Source: Pseudomonadota bacterium
GTDB lineage: Bacteria > Pseudomonadota > Alphaproteobacteria > Acetobacterales > Acetobacteraceae
Length of the DNA stretch: 42,352 nt
Assembly (NCBI GenBank): GCA_021846225.1
Contig: JAJZCG010000012.1
Coordinates: 1-42,352 of the forward strand
Direction: 5' to 3'
Shown: positions 25,934-35,287 of the stretch, piece by piece
Position numbering within the stretch: position 1 is the first letter of the stretch
How the letters are laid out: every line of letters begins with the position of its first letter
The notes under the pieces: model-generated
The model's input: only the letters and a program-made list of their open reading frames with translations
What the model was told of the DNA's origin: nothing
The model's database searches: none
Position numbers and translations under genes: made by a program

Positions 25934-28441
25934 ATGTCATCAAATCTTCCAGATGCCCTCCTGGGGCGCGAGCTTGTCCGTCTGAACGCCACGCCGGCCA
26001 ACAAGGAGGCCGCGATCACGGAGGCCTGTCAGCTTCTGGTTGCCGCTGGTTGCGTGGCGCCGGATTTCGCCGCCAGCATGCTGCGCCGCGAGGCTGTGGC
26101 GAACACCTATCTCGGCCATGGCGTCGCCATTCCGCACGGGCTGGTCGAGGACAAGGACATGGTCCGCCGCGACGGCATAGCCATTTTGCAAGTGCCCGGC
26201 GGGATTGAATGGAACCCAGGGCAGACCGCACAGCTCATTGTCGCCATCGCGGCCCGCGGGGATACCCACATCGCCATTCTGCGCCGCCTTACCCGGCTGA
26301 TCCAGGATGAAGCCCGGCTGGCGGCGCTCTGCACCACGCGCGATGCGGGCGAGATCGTCCACGCCCTGACGCAGGACACGCCGATGGTTGCCGCGGCGCC
26401 GGTCGCGGATCTGGACCAGAAATTTGACTGGGTGGTGGATTACCCGGCCGGGCTGCATGCCCGCCCCGCCGCCGCCTGGGTTGATACCGTGCGCGCCACG
26501 GGCCTGCGCGTGCAGGTGCGCCACGGCAACGAGGCCGCCGATGCGCGCAATCTGGTTGCCCTGCTGCAGCTTGGCCTGCGCGCGGGCGATACGGTAACGG
26601 TCTCCGCCGAGGGTGAGGATGCCGCCGCCGGGCTGGCCCGGTTGCGCGCGCGCATCACCGGCCTCACGGCGCAGGAAGTGGCTGACGCCGCCAAGGCCGC
26701 CGCGCGGGCCGCCGCGCCGGTGCGTGGCTGGGCGCCGCCGGGCCAGCCCCACACCATAACCGGCATCGCCGCCAGCCCTGGCATCGCCATCGGCCCGCTG
26801 CATGTGCTGGCCGCCGCCGAAGTGCATATCCCCGATGAGCCGGTCTCCCTCACTGATGGCGGCAACGCCCTCCACGAGGCGCTGACCGCGACGCGCCAGC
26901 AGATGACCGCGCTGATCGACGACACCACACGCCGCCTTGGCGCCTCGGATGCCGCCATCTTCAAGGCCCAGGCCGAACTGCTGAACGACAGCGACCTGAT
27001 CACCCTCACCTGCCAGCTGATGGTCGAAGGCCATGGCGCCGCGTGGTCGTGGAATGAGGCGATCGAGCGCATGGCCGCCAGCCTTTCGGCCCTGGGCAAC
27101 CCGGTGCTGGCCGGGCGGGCTGCGGATATGCGCGATGTCGGCCGGCGCGTGCTGAGCTGGCTGGCGCCATCTGTCACTTTCGGCTCGTTGCAGGACCTGC
27201 CCGAACAGCCCTGCATTCTCGCCGCCGCCGACCTCTCCCCTTCGGATACCGCCGGGCTGGATATGAGCCGCGTCACTGGTCTTGCCATGGCGCTGGGCGG
27301 CCCGACCTCGCACACCGCCATTCTGGCGCGCACGCTGGGCCTGCCCGCGATCGTGGCGGGCGGCAACGCGGTGCTGGAGGCGAAATCGGGCACCATGGCG
27401 ATCCTCGATGGCCAGACCGGGCGGCTGTATCTCGATCCTTCGCCCGGCGACATCGCCTCGGCCAAGGCCTGGGCCGCGGAGCTGGCCGCCAAGCAGGCGC
27501 AAGAGGCGAAAAAGCGCGGCGAGCCGGCGACCACCACGGATGGCCACCGCGTCGAGATCGGCGCCAATGTGAACCGGCCGGACCAGGTGCCCATGGCGCT
27601 GGCCGAGGGCGGGGAAAGCGTGGGGCTGATGCGCACGGAGTTCTTGTTTCTGGAAACCGGCGCCACCCCTACCGAGGACGAGCAGTTCGCCACCTATCGC
27701 GGCATGATCGACGCGCTTTCCGGGCGCCCGCTCATCATCCGCGCGCTGGACATCGGCGGCGACAAGCAGGTGGCGCATCTGCACCTGCCGCATGAGGAAA
27801 ACCCGTTCCTCGGCGTGCGCGGCGCACGGCTGCTGCTGCGCCGGCCGGACCTGCTGCACCCGCAGCTGCGCGCCATCTACCGCGCCGCAGCCCAGGGGGG
27901 GGATGTGTCGATCATGTTCCCGATGGTCACCTCGGTGGATGAGATTCTGCGCCTGCGGGAAATCTGCGAGGAGATCCGCGCGACGCTGGATGCCCCCGTG
28001 CTGCCGCTGGGCATCATGATCGAGGTGCCGGCCGCCGCCATCCAGGCCGACAACCTGGCGCAGCATTGCGACTTCTTCTCCATCGGCACCAACGACCTCA
28101 CGCAGTACACCCTGGCCATCGACCGGCAGAACCCGGATCTGGCCGCCGAGGCTGACAGCCTGCACCCGGCCGTGCTGCGGCTGATCGCGCAGACCGTGGC
28201 CGGGGCGCGCAAGCATGGCCGCTGGGTGGGCGTGTGCGGCGGCATCGCGGGGGATCCGTTCGGCGCCGCGCTGCTCGCCGGGCTGGGGGTGAACGAGCTT
28301 TCCATGACCCCGCGCGACATTGCCGCGGTGAAGGCCCGGCTGCGCGAGGCTGATTTCGCCGCGTTGCAGACCCTGGCCGCCAACGCCCTGGCCGCCGCCA
28401 CCGCCGCGCAGGTGCGCGCCCTGGATGGAGCCAGCGCATGA
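25934..28441 (+). CDS. fruB: fructose PTS multiphosphoryl transfer protein (EIIA-HPr-EI)
   Basis: An 835-residue three-domain phosphotransfer protein carrying phosphate from PEP to FruA. EIIA(Fru) is at about 1-150 with His68 (GVAIPHGLVED), HPr at about 163-245 with His175 (PAGLHARPAA) and enzyme I from about 272 with His460 (GGPTSHTAILARTLGLPAIV) and the PEP-site Cys in VGVCGGIAGDP. The position equivalent to the regulatory Ser46 of HPr is Asn206 (DARNLVALLQLGL), so HPr-kinase control is not expected. The frame is open to a TTG at 25877, but the ATG at 25934 has GGGG upstream. The stop overlaps the fruK start (ATGA). Confidence 0.94.
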   Translation: MSSNLPDALLGRELVRLNATPANKEAAITEACQLLVAAGCVAPDFAASMLRREAVANTYLGHGVAIPHGLVEDKDMVRRDGIAILQVPGGIEWNPGQTAQLIVAIAARGDTHIAILRRLTRLIQDEARLAALCTTRDAGEIVHALTQDTPMVAAAPVADLDQKFDWVVDYPAGLHARPAAAWVDTVRATGLRVQVRHGNEAADARNLVALLQLGLRAGDTVTVSAEGEDAAAGLARLRARITGLTAQEVADAAKAAARAAAPVRGWAPPGQPHTITGIAASPGIAIGPLHVLAAAEVHIPDEPVSLTDGGNALHEALTATRQQMTALIDDTTRRLGASDAAIFKAQAELLNDSDLITLTCQLMVEGHGAAWSWNEAIERMAASLSALGNPVLAGRAADMRDVGRRVLSWLAPSVTFGSLQDLPEQPCILAAADLSPSDTAGLDMSRVTGLAMALGGPTSHTAILARTLGLPAIVAGGNAVLEAKSGTMAILDGQTGRLYLDPSPGDIASAKAWAAELAAKQAQEAKKRGEPATTTDGHRVEIGANVNRPDQVPMALAEGGESVGLMRTEFLFLETGATPTEDEQFATYRGMIDALSGRPLIIRALDIGGDKQVAHLHLPHEENPFLGVRGARLLLRRPDLLHPQLRAIYRAAAQGGDVSIMFPMVTSVDEILRLREICEEIRATLDAPVLPLGIMIEVPAAAIQADNLAQHCDFFSIGTNDLTQYTLAIDRQNPDLAAEADSLHPAVLRLIAQTVAGARKHGRWVGVCGGIAGDPFGAALLAGLGVNELSMTPRDIAAVKARLREADFAALQTLAANALAAATAAQVRALDGASA

Positions 28442-29388
28442 CCCGCATCGTCACGCTCACGCTCAACCCGGCCATCGACGAGACAGTGCTGCTCGAGCGC
28501 CTGCGCCCCGGCCATGTGCACCGCGCCAGCGGCGTTGCCTTCCACCCCGGCGGCAAGGGCGTGAATGTCGCCAGCTGCCTGGCCGATTGGGGACTGCCCG
28601 TGATCGCCACGGGGATTCTCGGGCGGGGCAACGCGGGTACGTTCGAGGCGCTTTTCACCAGCAAGCATATCACCGATGCCTTCCTGCGCGTGGCGGGCGA
28701 GACCCGCACCAACATCAAGCTCAGCCACGACGGTGAGACCACGGACATCAACCTGCCCGGGCTGCGGATTTCACCCGAGGAAAGCACGCGGATTTTTGAA
28801 CAGACCCTGGCGCTGGCGGATGAGAACACGCTGGTGGTACTGGGCGGCAGCCTGCCCGCGGGAATTGCCGAGAATTTCTACGCCGGGCTGACCATGGCCC
28901 TGCGTGAACGCGGCGCGCGCACGCTGCTCGACACCAGCGGCATTCCGCTCACGCGCGCGCTGCAGGCGGCGCAACTGCCATACTGCATCAAGCCAAACCG
29001 CAGCGAGCTTGAGTTTTATGTAGGCGGCACGCTGAACTCTGACGAATCGCTGATTGATGCCGCGCGCCAGCTCATCACCCGCGGGGTCAGCCTCGTGGTG
29101 ATCTCACTGGGGGCGGAGGGAGCGCTGTTCGTCACCGCCAGCGAGGTTTTGCGCGCGGCCCTGCCCGCCCTGCGGGTGACCAGCACGGTCGGCGCGGGGG
29201 ATGCCATGGTTGCGGGCATCGTCGCCGCTTTGTGTGAAAATGCCGGGCTGGAGGCAACCGCCCGTCTCGCCACCGCCTTCGCCACCGCCAAGTTGCAACA
29301 CGCGGGGGCGAATCTACCCGCGCGGCAGAACGTGGAAAAGCTCTGCGCGCAAGTTCAAATCATCAAACAGGGAGAAAGCAGACAATGA
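28438..29388 (+). CDS. fruK: 1-phosphofructokinase
   Basis: Phosphorylates fructose-1-phosphate to fructose-1,6-bisphosphate with ATP. The 316-residue PfkB-family protein has the N-terminal LTLNPAIDETV, the glycine motif FHPGGKGVNVASCLADWG near residue 36 and the catalytic anion-hole/Asp motif TVGAGDAMVAGIVAAL near 246. ATGA overlaps join it to fruB upstream and fruA downstream, so the three are translationally coupled. Position in a fructose PTS operon makes 1-phosphofructokinase more likely than tagatose-6-phosphate kinase. Confidence 0.93.
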   Translation: MTRIVTLTLNPAIDETVLLERLRPGHVHRASGVAFHPGGKGVNVASCLADWGLPVIATGILGRGNAGTFEALFTSKHITDAFLRVAGETRTNIKLSHDGETTDINLPGLRISPEESTRIFEQTLALADENTLVVLGGSLPAGIAENFYAGLTMALRERGARTLLDTSGIPLTRALQAAQLPYCIKPNRSELEFYVGGTLNSDESLIDAARQLITRGVSLVVISLGAEGALFVTASEVLRAALPALRVTSTVGAGDAMVAGIVAALCENAGLEATARLATAFATAKLQHAGANLPARQNVEKLCAQVQIIKQGESRQ

Positions 29389-31064
29389 GTGAGATTATCG
29401 CGTCGGTTACCGCCGGCGATGTTACCGTGAACGGCGTTCTTGCCGCCGAGGCTTTGCGAAAGGCCGCGAAATCCTCCGGCAAGAGCATCGAAGTTGAAGT
29501 GCGCACCAATGAGGGCGTGCTGAACCCGCTTGGCGCCCAGCAGATTGCCGGGGCCAAGCTTGCCGTGCTGGTCGGCAGCGCCGATGCGGCGGACAGCCGG
29601 TTCGCAGGCATTAAAAGCATCCGCGCCACCATCGGCGAAGTACTGGCTGACGCAGGCGCCGTGCTGAGCGGCAGCAAGCCGGTGAGCGTGGCCAAGAAGA
29701 TCGTCGCCATCACCTCCTGCCCCACCGGCATTGCCCATACGTTCATGGCCGCCGAAGGATTGCAGCAGGCCGCCGCCGCGCTGGGCCATGAGATCCGGGT
29801 GGAGACGCAAGGCTCCGTCGGCTCGCAAACCCCGCTGACCGATGCCGAAATCGCCGCCGCCGATCTGGTGCTCATCGCCGCCGACAAGCAGGTGGACCTT
29901 AGCCGGTTCTCCGGCAAGCGCGTGTTCCAGAGCGGCACCAAGCCCGCGATCAACGATGGCCAGAACCTCATCACCAAGGCTCTCGCGGAAGCCACCATGC
30001 AGGCCGGGGGCGCAAAAGCCGCCAGCGCGGCGCCGCAGAAAACCGGCGCCTACAAGCACCTGATGTCGGGCGTTTCGTTCATGATCCCCTTCGTCACCGC
30101 GGGCGGGCTGCTCATCGCGCTCGCCTTCGCCTTCGGCGGCATCTACGCAACCGCCCCATCGCACGCCAACACCTTCGCTGGCGCGCTTTTTGAGATCGGC
30201 GCCAAATCCGCCTTTACGCTGTTCGTGCCGATCCTGGGCGGGTTTATCGCCTACTCCATCGCCGACCGGCCCGGCCTGGCGCCGGGCATGATCGGTGGTC
30301 TGCTCTCCTCGCTGCTCGGCGCAGGGTTTCTGGGCGCCATCGCCGCCGGGTTCCTGGCCGGTTACAGCACCCTCTATCTCAACCGCCACATCAAGCTGCC
30401 ACGCAGCATGGAAGGCTTGAAGCCGGTGTTGATCCTGCCGCTGCTCGGCACGCTGATCACGGGTCTGCTCATGGTCTATGTCATCGGCACGCCGATTGCC
30501 GAAATCCTTGCCTTCCTCACCAACTTCCTCAAGTCCATGCAGGGTTCCTCGGCCATTATCCTCGGCCTGCTGCTCGGCGCGATGATGGCCTTCGACATGG
30601 GCGGCCCGGTGAACAAGGCTGCTTATACCTTCGCGGTCGGCCTGCTCTCCGCCCAGGTCTACACGCCGATGGCCGCTGTGATGGCCGCCGGTATGACTCC
30701 GCCGCTGGCCATCGCGCTGGCAACCTGGCTGTTCCCCGCCCGCTTCTCCGAAGAAGAGCGCGAGGCCGGTCTCTCCACCGGGGCGCTTGGTCTCTCCTTC
30801 ATCACCGAAGGCGCCATCCCCTTCGCGGCGCGCGATCCGTTCCGCGTGATCCCCTGCACCGTCACCGGGTCGGCCATTGCCGGGGCTATTTCCATGGCAG
30901 CCGGTGTGCAGCTGAAAGTTCCGCATGGCGGCATCTTCGTGCTGCCGATCCCCGATGCGGTCACGCATCTTGGCTTCTATGTCATCGCTCTGGTGGCGGG
31001 AACGGTTGTTACCGCGCTGATGCTGGGCGTGGTGAAGAAGAACTTCGTCGAGAAAACCGCCTAA
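29385..31064 (+). CDS. fruA: PTS fructose-specific EIIBC component
   Basis: Membrane permease that takes up fructose as fructose-1-phosphate. The 559-residue protein has a degenerate EIIB' domain (about 1-95, without the Cys), EIIB with phosphocysteine Cys112 (VAITSCPTGIAHTFMAAEGL) and a linker near 210. The EIIC membrane domain follows to the end, with many hydrophobic segments (for example MIPFVTAGGLLIALAFAFGG) and the loop AFDMGGPVNKAAYTFAVG. The SITEGAIPF-type substrate motif appears as FITEGAIPFAARDP. GGGAGAAAG precedes the ATG. The last codon is followed at once by the repeat copy at 31065. Confidence 0.94.
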   Translation: MSEIIASVTAGDVTVNGVLAAEALRKAAKSSGKSIEVEVRTNEGVLNPLGAQQIAGAKLAVLVGSADAADSRFAGIKSIRATIGEVLADAGAVLSGSKPVSVAKKIVAITSCPTGIAHTFMAAEGLQQAAAALGHEIRVETQGSVGSQTPLTDAEIAAADLVLIAADKQVDLSRFSGKRVFQSGTKPAINDGQNLITKALAEATMQAGGAKAASAAPQKTGAYKHLMSGVSFMIPFVTAGGLLIALAFAFGGIYATAPSHANTFAGALFEIGAKSAFTLFVPILGGFIAYSIADRPGLAPGMIGGLLSSLLGAGFLGAIAAGFLAGYSTLYLNRHIKLPRSMEGLKPVLILPLLGTLITGLLMVYVIGTPIAEILAFLTNFLKSMQGSSAIILGLLLGAMMAFDMGGPVNKAAYTFAVGLLSAQVYTPMAAVMAAGMTPPLAIALATWLFPARFSEEEREAGLSTGALGLSFITEGAIPFAARDPFRVIPCTVTGSAIAGAISMAAGVQLKVPHGGIFVLPIPDAVTHLGFYVIALVAGTVVTALMLGVVKKNFVEKTA

Positions 31065-31106
31065 ATCTGGCCGCTTGAGGTTGCCCCGCGCAAGCGGGGC
31101 GGCCTC
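31065..31106 (+). repeat. structured palindromic repeat, copy 3
   Basis: It begins at the base after the fruA stop codon (ATCTGGCCGCTTGAGG, against GTCTGGTCGTTTGAGG in copy 2) and forms a 13-bp stem, 31077-31089 with 31094-31106, closed by the tetraloop GCAA. Two of the pairs are G-U in plus-strand RNA and would be A-C mismatches in minus-strand RNA. The outer arms of copies 1 and 2 are not preserved. Confidence 0.65.
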
Positions 31107-31136
31107 GGGCTTGAAGCCCCCCCCTCTAACAACACC

Positions 31137-31156
31137 GCAGGACCAGCCGGTCCTGC
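31137..31156 (+). terminator. candidate terminator of the fru operon
   Basis: GCAGGACC (31137-31144), loop AGCC, GGTCCTGC (31149-31156) form a perfect 8-bp stem followed by ATTTAC. The U-run is short, so termination would be partial. It lies 73 bases after the fruA stop. Confidence 0.4.
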
Positions 31157-31200
31157 ATTTACAGCCGGCTCACGCGGCCGGGCGGTTTTGCGCCGCCACA

Positions 31201-31245
31201 GGACGCGGAGAACGTCCGGGGCCGTGCCGTGGCGCGGCACGGTCC
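31201..31245 (+). terminator. double hairpin ahead of zwf (terminator or leader structure)
   Basis: GGACG/CGTCC (31201-31217) is followed directly by a 10-bp stem (31219-31228 with 31236-31245, one G-U pair, 7-base loop) and then TGGATTTCTATTT. The second stem with its U-rich tail is the best intrinsic-terminator match in the fruA-zwf gap. It could end fru transcripts or act in the zwf leader; sequence alone does not decide. Confidence 0.4.
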
Positions 31246-31314
31246 TGGATTTCTATTTGCCTTCAAAAGCTTTAACAGCCAATTTGCTTGCGCCAACGTG
31301 AACAAGGAATTGCC

Positions 31315-32793
31315 ATGACCAGCCGCGTCATCCCCGTCGTCCCCTTTGTACTTGTGGTTTTCGGCGCGACCGGCGACCTGGCCCGGCGCAAGCTGCTCCC
31401 GGCGATGTTCCACCGCGACGTGGCCGGACAATTGCCCGACTCGGCAAAAATCATCGGGGCCGCGCGCGGCAAGCTCACCACGGATGGCTTCATCAACATG
31501 GCGCGCGAGTCGGTCATCGAGCATGTGCCCGCCGAGGAGCGCAGCGAAGCCGATGTCGAGCGCTTTCTTGCCCGGCTGGATTATCGCGCGGTGGAGGCCG
31601 ATGACGACGGCGGCTGGCAGGAGCTGGCCCAGGCGCTCACCCCCTACCATGGGCGTGTCAACGTATTTTATCTTGCCACCGGCCCCGCGCTGTTCGGGCC
31701 CATCTGCGAGCGGCTTGGCCGATTCGGAATGGCGCATGCCAACGCCCGCGTGGTGGTGGAGAAGCCGATCGGCAAAAATCTCGAATCCGCGAAGGAGCTG
31801 AACGCGGCCATTGGCAAGGTCTTCCCTGAGGACCGGGTCTACCGGATCGACCATTACCTCGGCAAAGAGGCCGTGCAGAACCTCCTGGCCCTGCGCTTCG
31901 CCAACGGATTGTTCGAGCCGCTATGGAATGCCGCGCATATAGACCATGTGCAGATCACCGTGGCGGAAAGCCTGGGCGTGGAAGGCCGCGCCGGTTATTA
32001 CGACACCGCGGGCGCCCTGCGCGACATGGTGCAGAACCATATTCTGCAGCTGCTTTGCCTGGTGGCCATGGAGCCGCCCGCACGGCTGGACGCTGACGCC
32101 GTGCGCGATGAAAAGCTGAAGGTGCTGCGCGCGTTGAAACCGATTGCCGATGCGCTTTCCACGCAGGCGGTGGTGCGCGGGCAATACCGCGCGGGCGCCT
32201 CCGCAGGCGGCGCGGTGCGGGGATATCTCGACGAATTGGGCGCGGAGACCAGCACCACCGAGACCTTCGTGGCGCTGAAGGCCGAAGTGGAGAACTGGCG
32301 CTGGGCCGGGGTGCCGTTTTATCTGCGCACGGGCAAGAGAATGCCCGAACGGGTGTCGGATATCGTGATCACCTTCCGCCCGCCGCCGCATTCGGTGTTC
32401 GATGCCTCGGCCGGGCCGATCGTGGCGAACAAGCTGGTCATCCGCCTGCAACCCGGCGAGGGGGTGAAGCTCTGGCTGATGACCAAGGATCCCGGGCCGG
32501 GCGGCATGCGCCTGCGCTCAGTGCCGCTGGACATGAGCTTCGCCAGCACCTTCCAGGTGCGCAACCCCGATGCCTATGAGCGCCTGGTGCTGGATGTGGT
32601 GCGCGGCAACCAGACGCTGTTCATGCGCCGCGATGAGGTTGAAGCCGCGTGGACGTGGATCGAGCCGATTCTGGAAGCCTGGTCGAACGCAACGGAGCTG
32701 CCCAAGCCCTATACTGCTGGCACCTGGGGCCCCTCGGCGGCGGTGGCGCTGATCGAGCGTGACGGCCGCACCTGGCTGGACGGCGGCGCATGA
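31315..32793 (+). CDS. zwf: glucose-6-phosphate 1-dehydrogenase
   Basis: Oxidises glucose-6-phosphate to 6-phosphogluconolactone, the entry to the Entner-Doudoroff and pentose-phosphate routes. The 492-residue protein shows the dinucleotide motif FGATGDLARRKLLPA (residues 16-30), VVVEKPIG near 147 and the signature RIDHYLGKE at 177-185, which holds the substrate His and catalytic residues. The ATG at 31315 follows AAGGAA; an earlier TTG at 31288 is unlikely. The stop overlaps the pgl start. First gene of zwf-pgl-edd-eda-pgi-glpX. Confidence 0.95.
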   Translation: MTSRVIPVVPFVLVVFGATGDLARRKLLPAMFHRDVAGQLPDSAKIIGAARGKLTTDGFINMARESVIEHVPAEERSEADVERFLARLDYRAVEADDDGGWQELAQALTPYHGRVNVFYLATGPALFGPICERLGRFGMAHANARVVVEKPIGKNLESAKELNAAIGKVFPEDRVYRIDHYLGKEAVQNLLALRFANGLFEPLWNAAHIDHVQITVAESLGVEGRAGYYDTAGALRDMVQNHILQLLCLVAMEPPARLDADAVRDEKLKVLRALKPIADALSTQAVVRGQYRAGASAGGAVRGYLDELGAETSTTETFVALKAEVENWRWAGVPFYLRTGKRMPERVSDIVITFRPPPHSVFDASAGPIVANKLVIRLQPGEGVKLWLMTKDPGPGGMRLRSVPLDMSFASTFQVRNPDAYERLVLDVVRGNQTLFMRRDEVEAAWTWIEPILEAWSNATELPKPYTAGTWGPSAAVALIERDGRTWLDGGA

Positions 32794-33461
32794 TGCAGGA
32801 GTTTTCCTCCCCCGGCGCACTGGCCGAGGCCCTGGCCGATGCCGTGGCGGCAGCGCTGACGGCACGGCTGGCCCGCACGGGCACGGCGGCGCTCGCGGTT
32901 TCGGGCGGCACCACGCCGTTGCGGTTTTTGCAGGCGCTCTCGGCAAAGCCGTTGGACTGGCCGCGCGTGAGCGTGACCCTGGTGGATGACCGCTGGGTGC
33001 CGGAATCCTCCGCCCGCTCCAACGCCGCGCTGGTTAAAAACAACCTGCTGCAAGGTGCGGCGGCGCAGGCCGCCTTCGTGCCGCTGGTGAACGGCGCGGC
33101 CACGCCCGAGGCCGGGCTTGCCGAAGTGGAACAGGCGATTGCCGCCCTGCCCCTGCCCTTCGCGGCGGTGGTGCTCGGCATGGGGCTGGACGGCCACACC
33201 GCCTCCTTCTTCCCCGGCGGCGACCGGCTGGCCGAAGCCCTTGCCCCCAGCCATGGCCAGCGCGTGGAGAGCATGCGCGCCGAAGCCGCCGTTGAGCCGC
33301 GCATCACGCTTACCCTGCCGCTCCTGCTGCAGGCCGATTATGTGGCGCTGCATATTGAAGGCGCCGCCAAGCGCGACTTATTGCAAAGCGGCGCGGCGGC
33401 GCTGCCTGTCCGCGCCGTACTCGCCCGCAATCCCGCCCCCGCTATTTTCTGGAGTCCCTAA
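32790..33461 (+). CDS. pgl: 6-phosphogluconolactonase
   Basis: Hydrolyses 6-phosphogluconolactone to 6-phosphogluconate. The 223-residue protein is of the DevB/NagB-like type: [17 protein letters not shown] (phosphate loop, about residue 34), [17 protein letters not shown] near 62 and [17 protein letters not shown] near 127, with the catalytic His in DGHTAS. It overlaps zwf by ATGA and is 2 bases from edd. Two ATGs in a row at 32790 and 32793 make the first residue ambiguous by one. Confidence 0.93.
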   Translation: MMQEFSSPGALAEALADAVAAALTARLARTGTAALAVSGGTTPLRFLQALSAKPLDWPRVSVTLVDDRWVPESSARSNAALVKNNLLQGAAAQAAFVPLVNGAATPEAGLAEVEQAIAALPLPFAAVVLGMGLDGHTASFFPGGDRLAEALAPSHGQRVESMRAEAAVEPRITLTLPLLLQADYVALHIEGAAKRDLLQSGAAALPVRAVLARNPAPAIFWSP

Positions 33462-33463
33462 AC

Positions 33464-35287
33464 ATGGTTCACCCGCGTATTCAGGACATCACGAGCCGCA
33501 TCATCGCCCGCAGCGAACCGGCGCGCACGGCCTATCTGGCCCGCATCGCGGCGGCAAAAAGCGAGAAGCCGCAGCGCCGGGCGCTGGGTTGCGCCAATCA
33601 GGCGCATGGCTTCGCCGCCTGCGCGCCAGGTGACAAAGCCGTGCTGCGCGGCGGCGATGGCGCCAGCCTTGGCATCGTGACCGCCTATAACGACATGCTC
33701 TCCGCCCATCAGCCTTATGAGCATTTCCCCGATACCATCCGCGCCGCCGCCCGCGCGGCCGGTGGCGTGGCGATGGTGGCCGGCGGCGTGCCCGCGATGT
33801 GCGACGGCATCACCCAGGGCGAGGCGGGCATGGAACTCTCCTTGTTCTCGCGCGATGTCATCGCGCTGGCAACCGCTGTCTCCTTGTCGCACAAAACCTT
33901 CGACGCCGCGGTTTTCCTCGGCATTTGCGACAAGATCGTGCCGGGTCTGGTCATCGGCGCGCTCAGCTTCGGGCATCTGCCCGCCGTCTTTATCCCCGCC
34001 GGGCCGATGACCTCGGGCCTGCCCAATGATGAGAAATCGCGCGTGCGCCAGCTCTATGCCGAAGGCAAGGTGAGCCGCGAGGACCTGCTGGACGCCGAGG
34101 CGAAATCCTACCACGGCCCCGGCACCTGCACCTTCTACGGCACGGCGAACACCAACCAGATGATGATGGAGATCATGGGCCTGCATCTGCCGGGCGCGGC
34201 CTTCATCAATCCCAACACGCCGCTGCGCGACGCGCTCACCACCGCGGCCGCGCAGCGCGCCATGGCCATTACCGCCGCCGGGAACGACTATACGCCGCTC
34301 GGCCTGATCCTGGACGAACGGGCGTTCGTGAACGGCATCGTGGGCCTGCACGCCACCGGCGGCTCGACCAACCATACGCTGCATCTCGTCGCGATGGCGG
34401 CGGCGGCGGGCATCACCCTCACCTGGGATGATTTCTCCGATCTGGCCGAGATCACGCCGTTGCTGGCGCGCATCTATCCCAACGGCTCGGCCGATGTGAA
34501 TCATTTCCATGCCGCCGGGGGCACCGGATTTGTCATCCGGGAGCTGCTTTCCGCCGGTTTGCTGCATGAGGATGTACGCACCGTGGCGGGCGGCGGCCTT
34601 ACCGCCTATGCGGCGGAGCCGAAGCTGGTGGATGGGCAGGTTGCGTGGTTCCCCGCACCCGAGGCCAGCGGCAATGCCAGCGTGCTGCGCGGCGCGGCCG
34701 ATCCGTTCCAGCCCACCGGCGGCCTGCGCGTGCTCGACGGTGCGCTCGGCCGCGCGGTCATCAAAACCTCCGCGGTAAAGCCGGAGCGGCATATCATCGA
34801 GGCGCCCGCGAAAATTTTCCATTCGCAGGAGGAGGTCCAGGCAGCCTTCAAGGCGGGCGAGCTGAACCAGGATACAGTGGTCGTCGTGCGCTTCCAGGGG
34901 CCGAAGGCCAATGGCATGCCCGAGCTGCACAAGCTGATGCCGCCGCTGGGCGTGTTGCAGGACAAGGGCTACCGCGTGGCGCTGGTGACCGATGGCCGGC
35001 TCTCCGGCGCCTCCGGCAAGGTGCCCGCCGCCATTCATGTCACCCCCGAAGCCGCCGATGGCGGGGCCATCGGCAAACTGCGCGATGGCGACATGATCCG
35101 CGTGGACGGCACCAACGGCCATCTCACCATTCTGGTGCCGCCCGATGAATGGGCGGCGCGCACACTGGCAACCGCCGATCTTTCCGCCAACCATTACGGT
35201 ACCGGGCGCGATCTGTTCGCCGCCTTCCGCCACGCTGTCAGCACCGCCGATACGGGTGCGAGCATTTTCACAAAGGGCCTCGCATGA
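33464..35287 (+). CDS. edd: 6-phosphogluconate dehydratase
   Basis: Dehydrates 6-phosphogluconate to 2-keto-3-deoxy-6-phosphogluconate; IlvD/Edd-family iron-sulfur enzyme. The 607-residue length matches E. coli Edd (603). Cluster-binding and active-site motifs are visible: [18 protein letters not shown] near 68, [20 protein letters not shown] near 112, [10 protein letters not shown] near 155 and [20 protein letters not shown] near 220. The C-terminal [23 protein letters not shown] segment is also typical. The stop overlaps eda by ATGA. Confidence 0.95.
   Translation: MVHPRIQDITSRIIARSEPARTAYLARIAAAKSEKPQRRALGCANQAHGFAACAPGDKAVLRGGDGASLGIVTAYNDMLSAHQPYEHFPDTIRAAARAAGGVAMVAGGVPAMCDGITQGEAGMELSLFSRDVIALATAVSLSHKTFDAAVFLGICDKIVPGLVIGALSFGHLPAVFIPAGPMTSGLPNDEKSRVRQLYAEGKVSREDLLDAEAKSYHGPGTCTFYGTANTNQMMMEIMGLHLPGAAFINPNTPLRDALTTAAAQRAMAITAAGNDYTPLGLILDERAFVNGIVGLHATGGSTNHTLHLVAMAAAAGITLTWDDFSDLAEITPLLARIYPNGSADVNHFHAAGGTGFVIRELLSAGLLHEDVRTVAGGGLTAYAAEPKLVDGQVAWFPAPEASGNASVLRGAADPFQPTGGLRVLDGALGRAVIKTSAVKPERHIIEAPAKIFHSQEEVQAAFKAGELNQDTVVVVRFQGPKANGMPELHKLMPPLGVLQDKGYRVALVTDGRLSGASGKVPAAIHVTPEAADGGAIGKLRDGDMIRVDGTNGHLTILVPPDEWAARTLATADLSANHYGTGRDLFAAFRHAVSTADTGASIFTKGLA

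Noticed and set aside
25940-28216. 758-codon open frame on the minus strand opposite fruB
   Set aside because: Mirror frame of a high-GC gene; the product is rich in Gln/Arg/Gly/His repeats without a recognisable domain, while the plus strand encodes an unmistakable FruB.
29355-30968. 537-codon open frame opposite fruA
   Set aside because: The product is mostly Gly/Arg/Asp/Gln with no fold signature; it is a shadow of the membrane-protein gene.
31075-31275. 66-codon frame in the fruA-zwf gap
   Set aside because: It runs through several perfect hairpins, has no ribosome site and gives a Pro/Arg/Gly-rich product; RNA structure explains the bases better.
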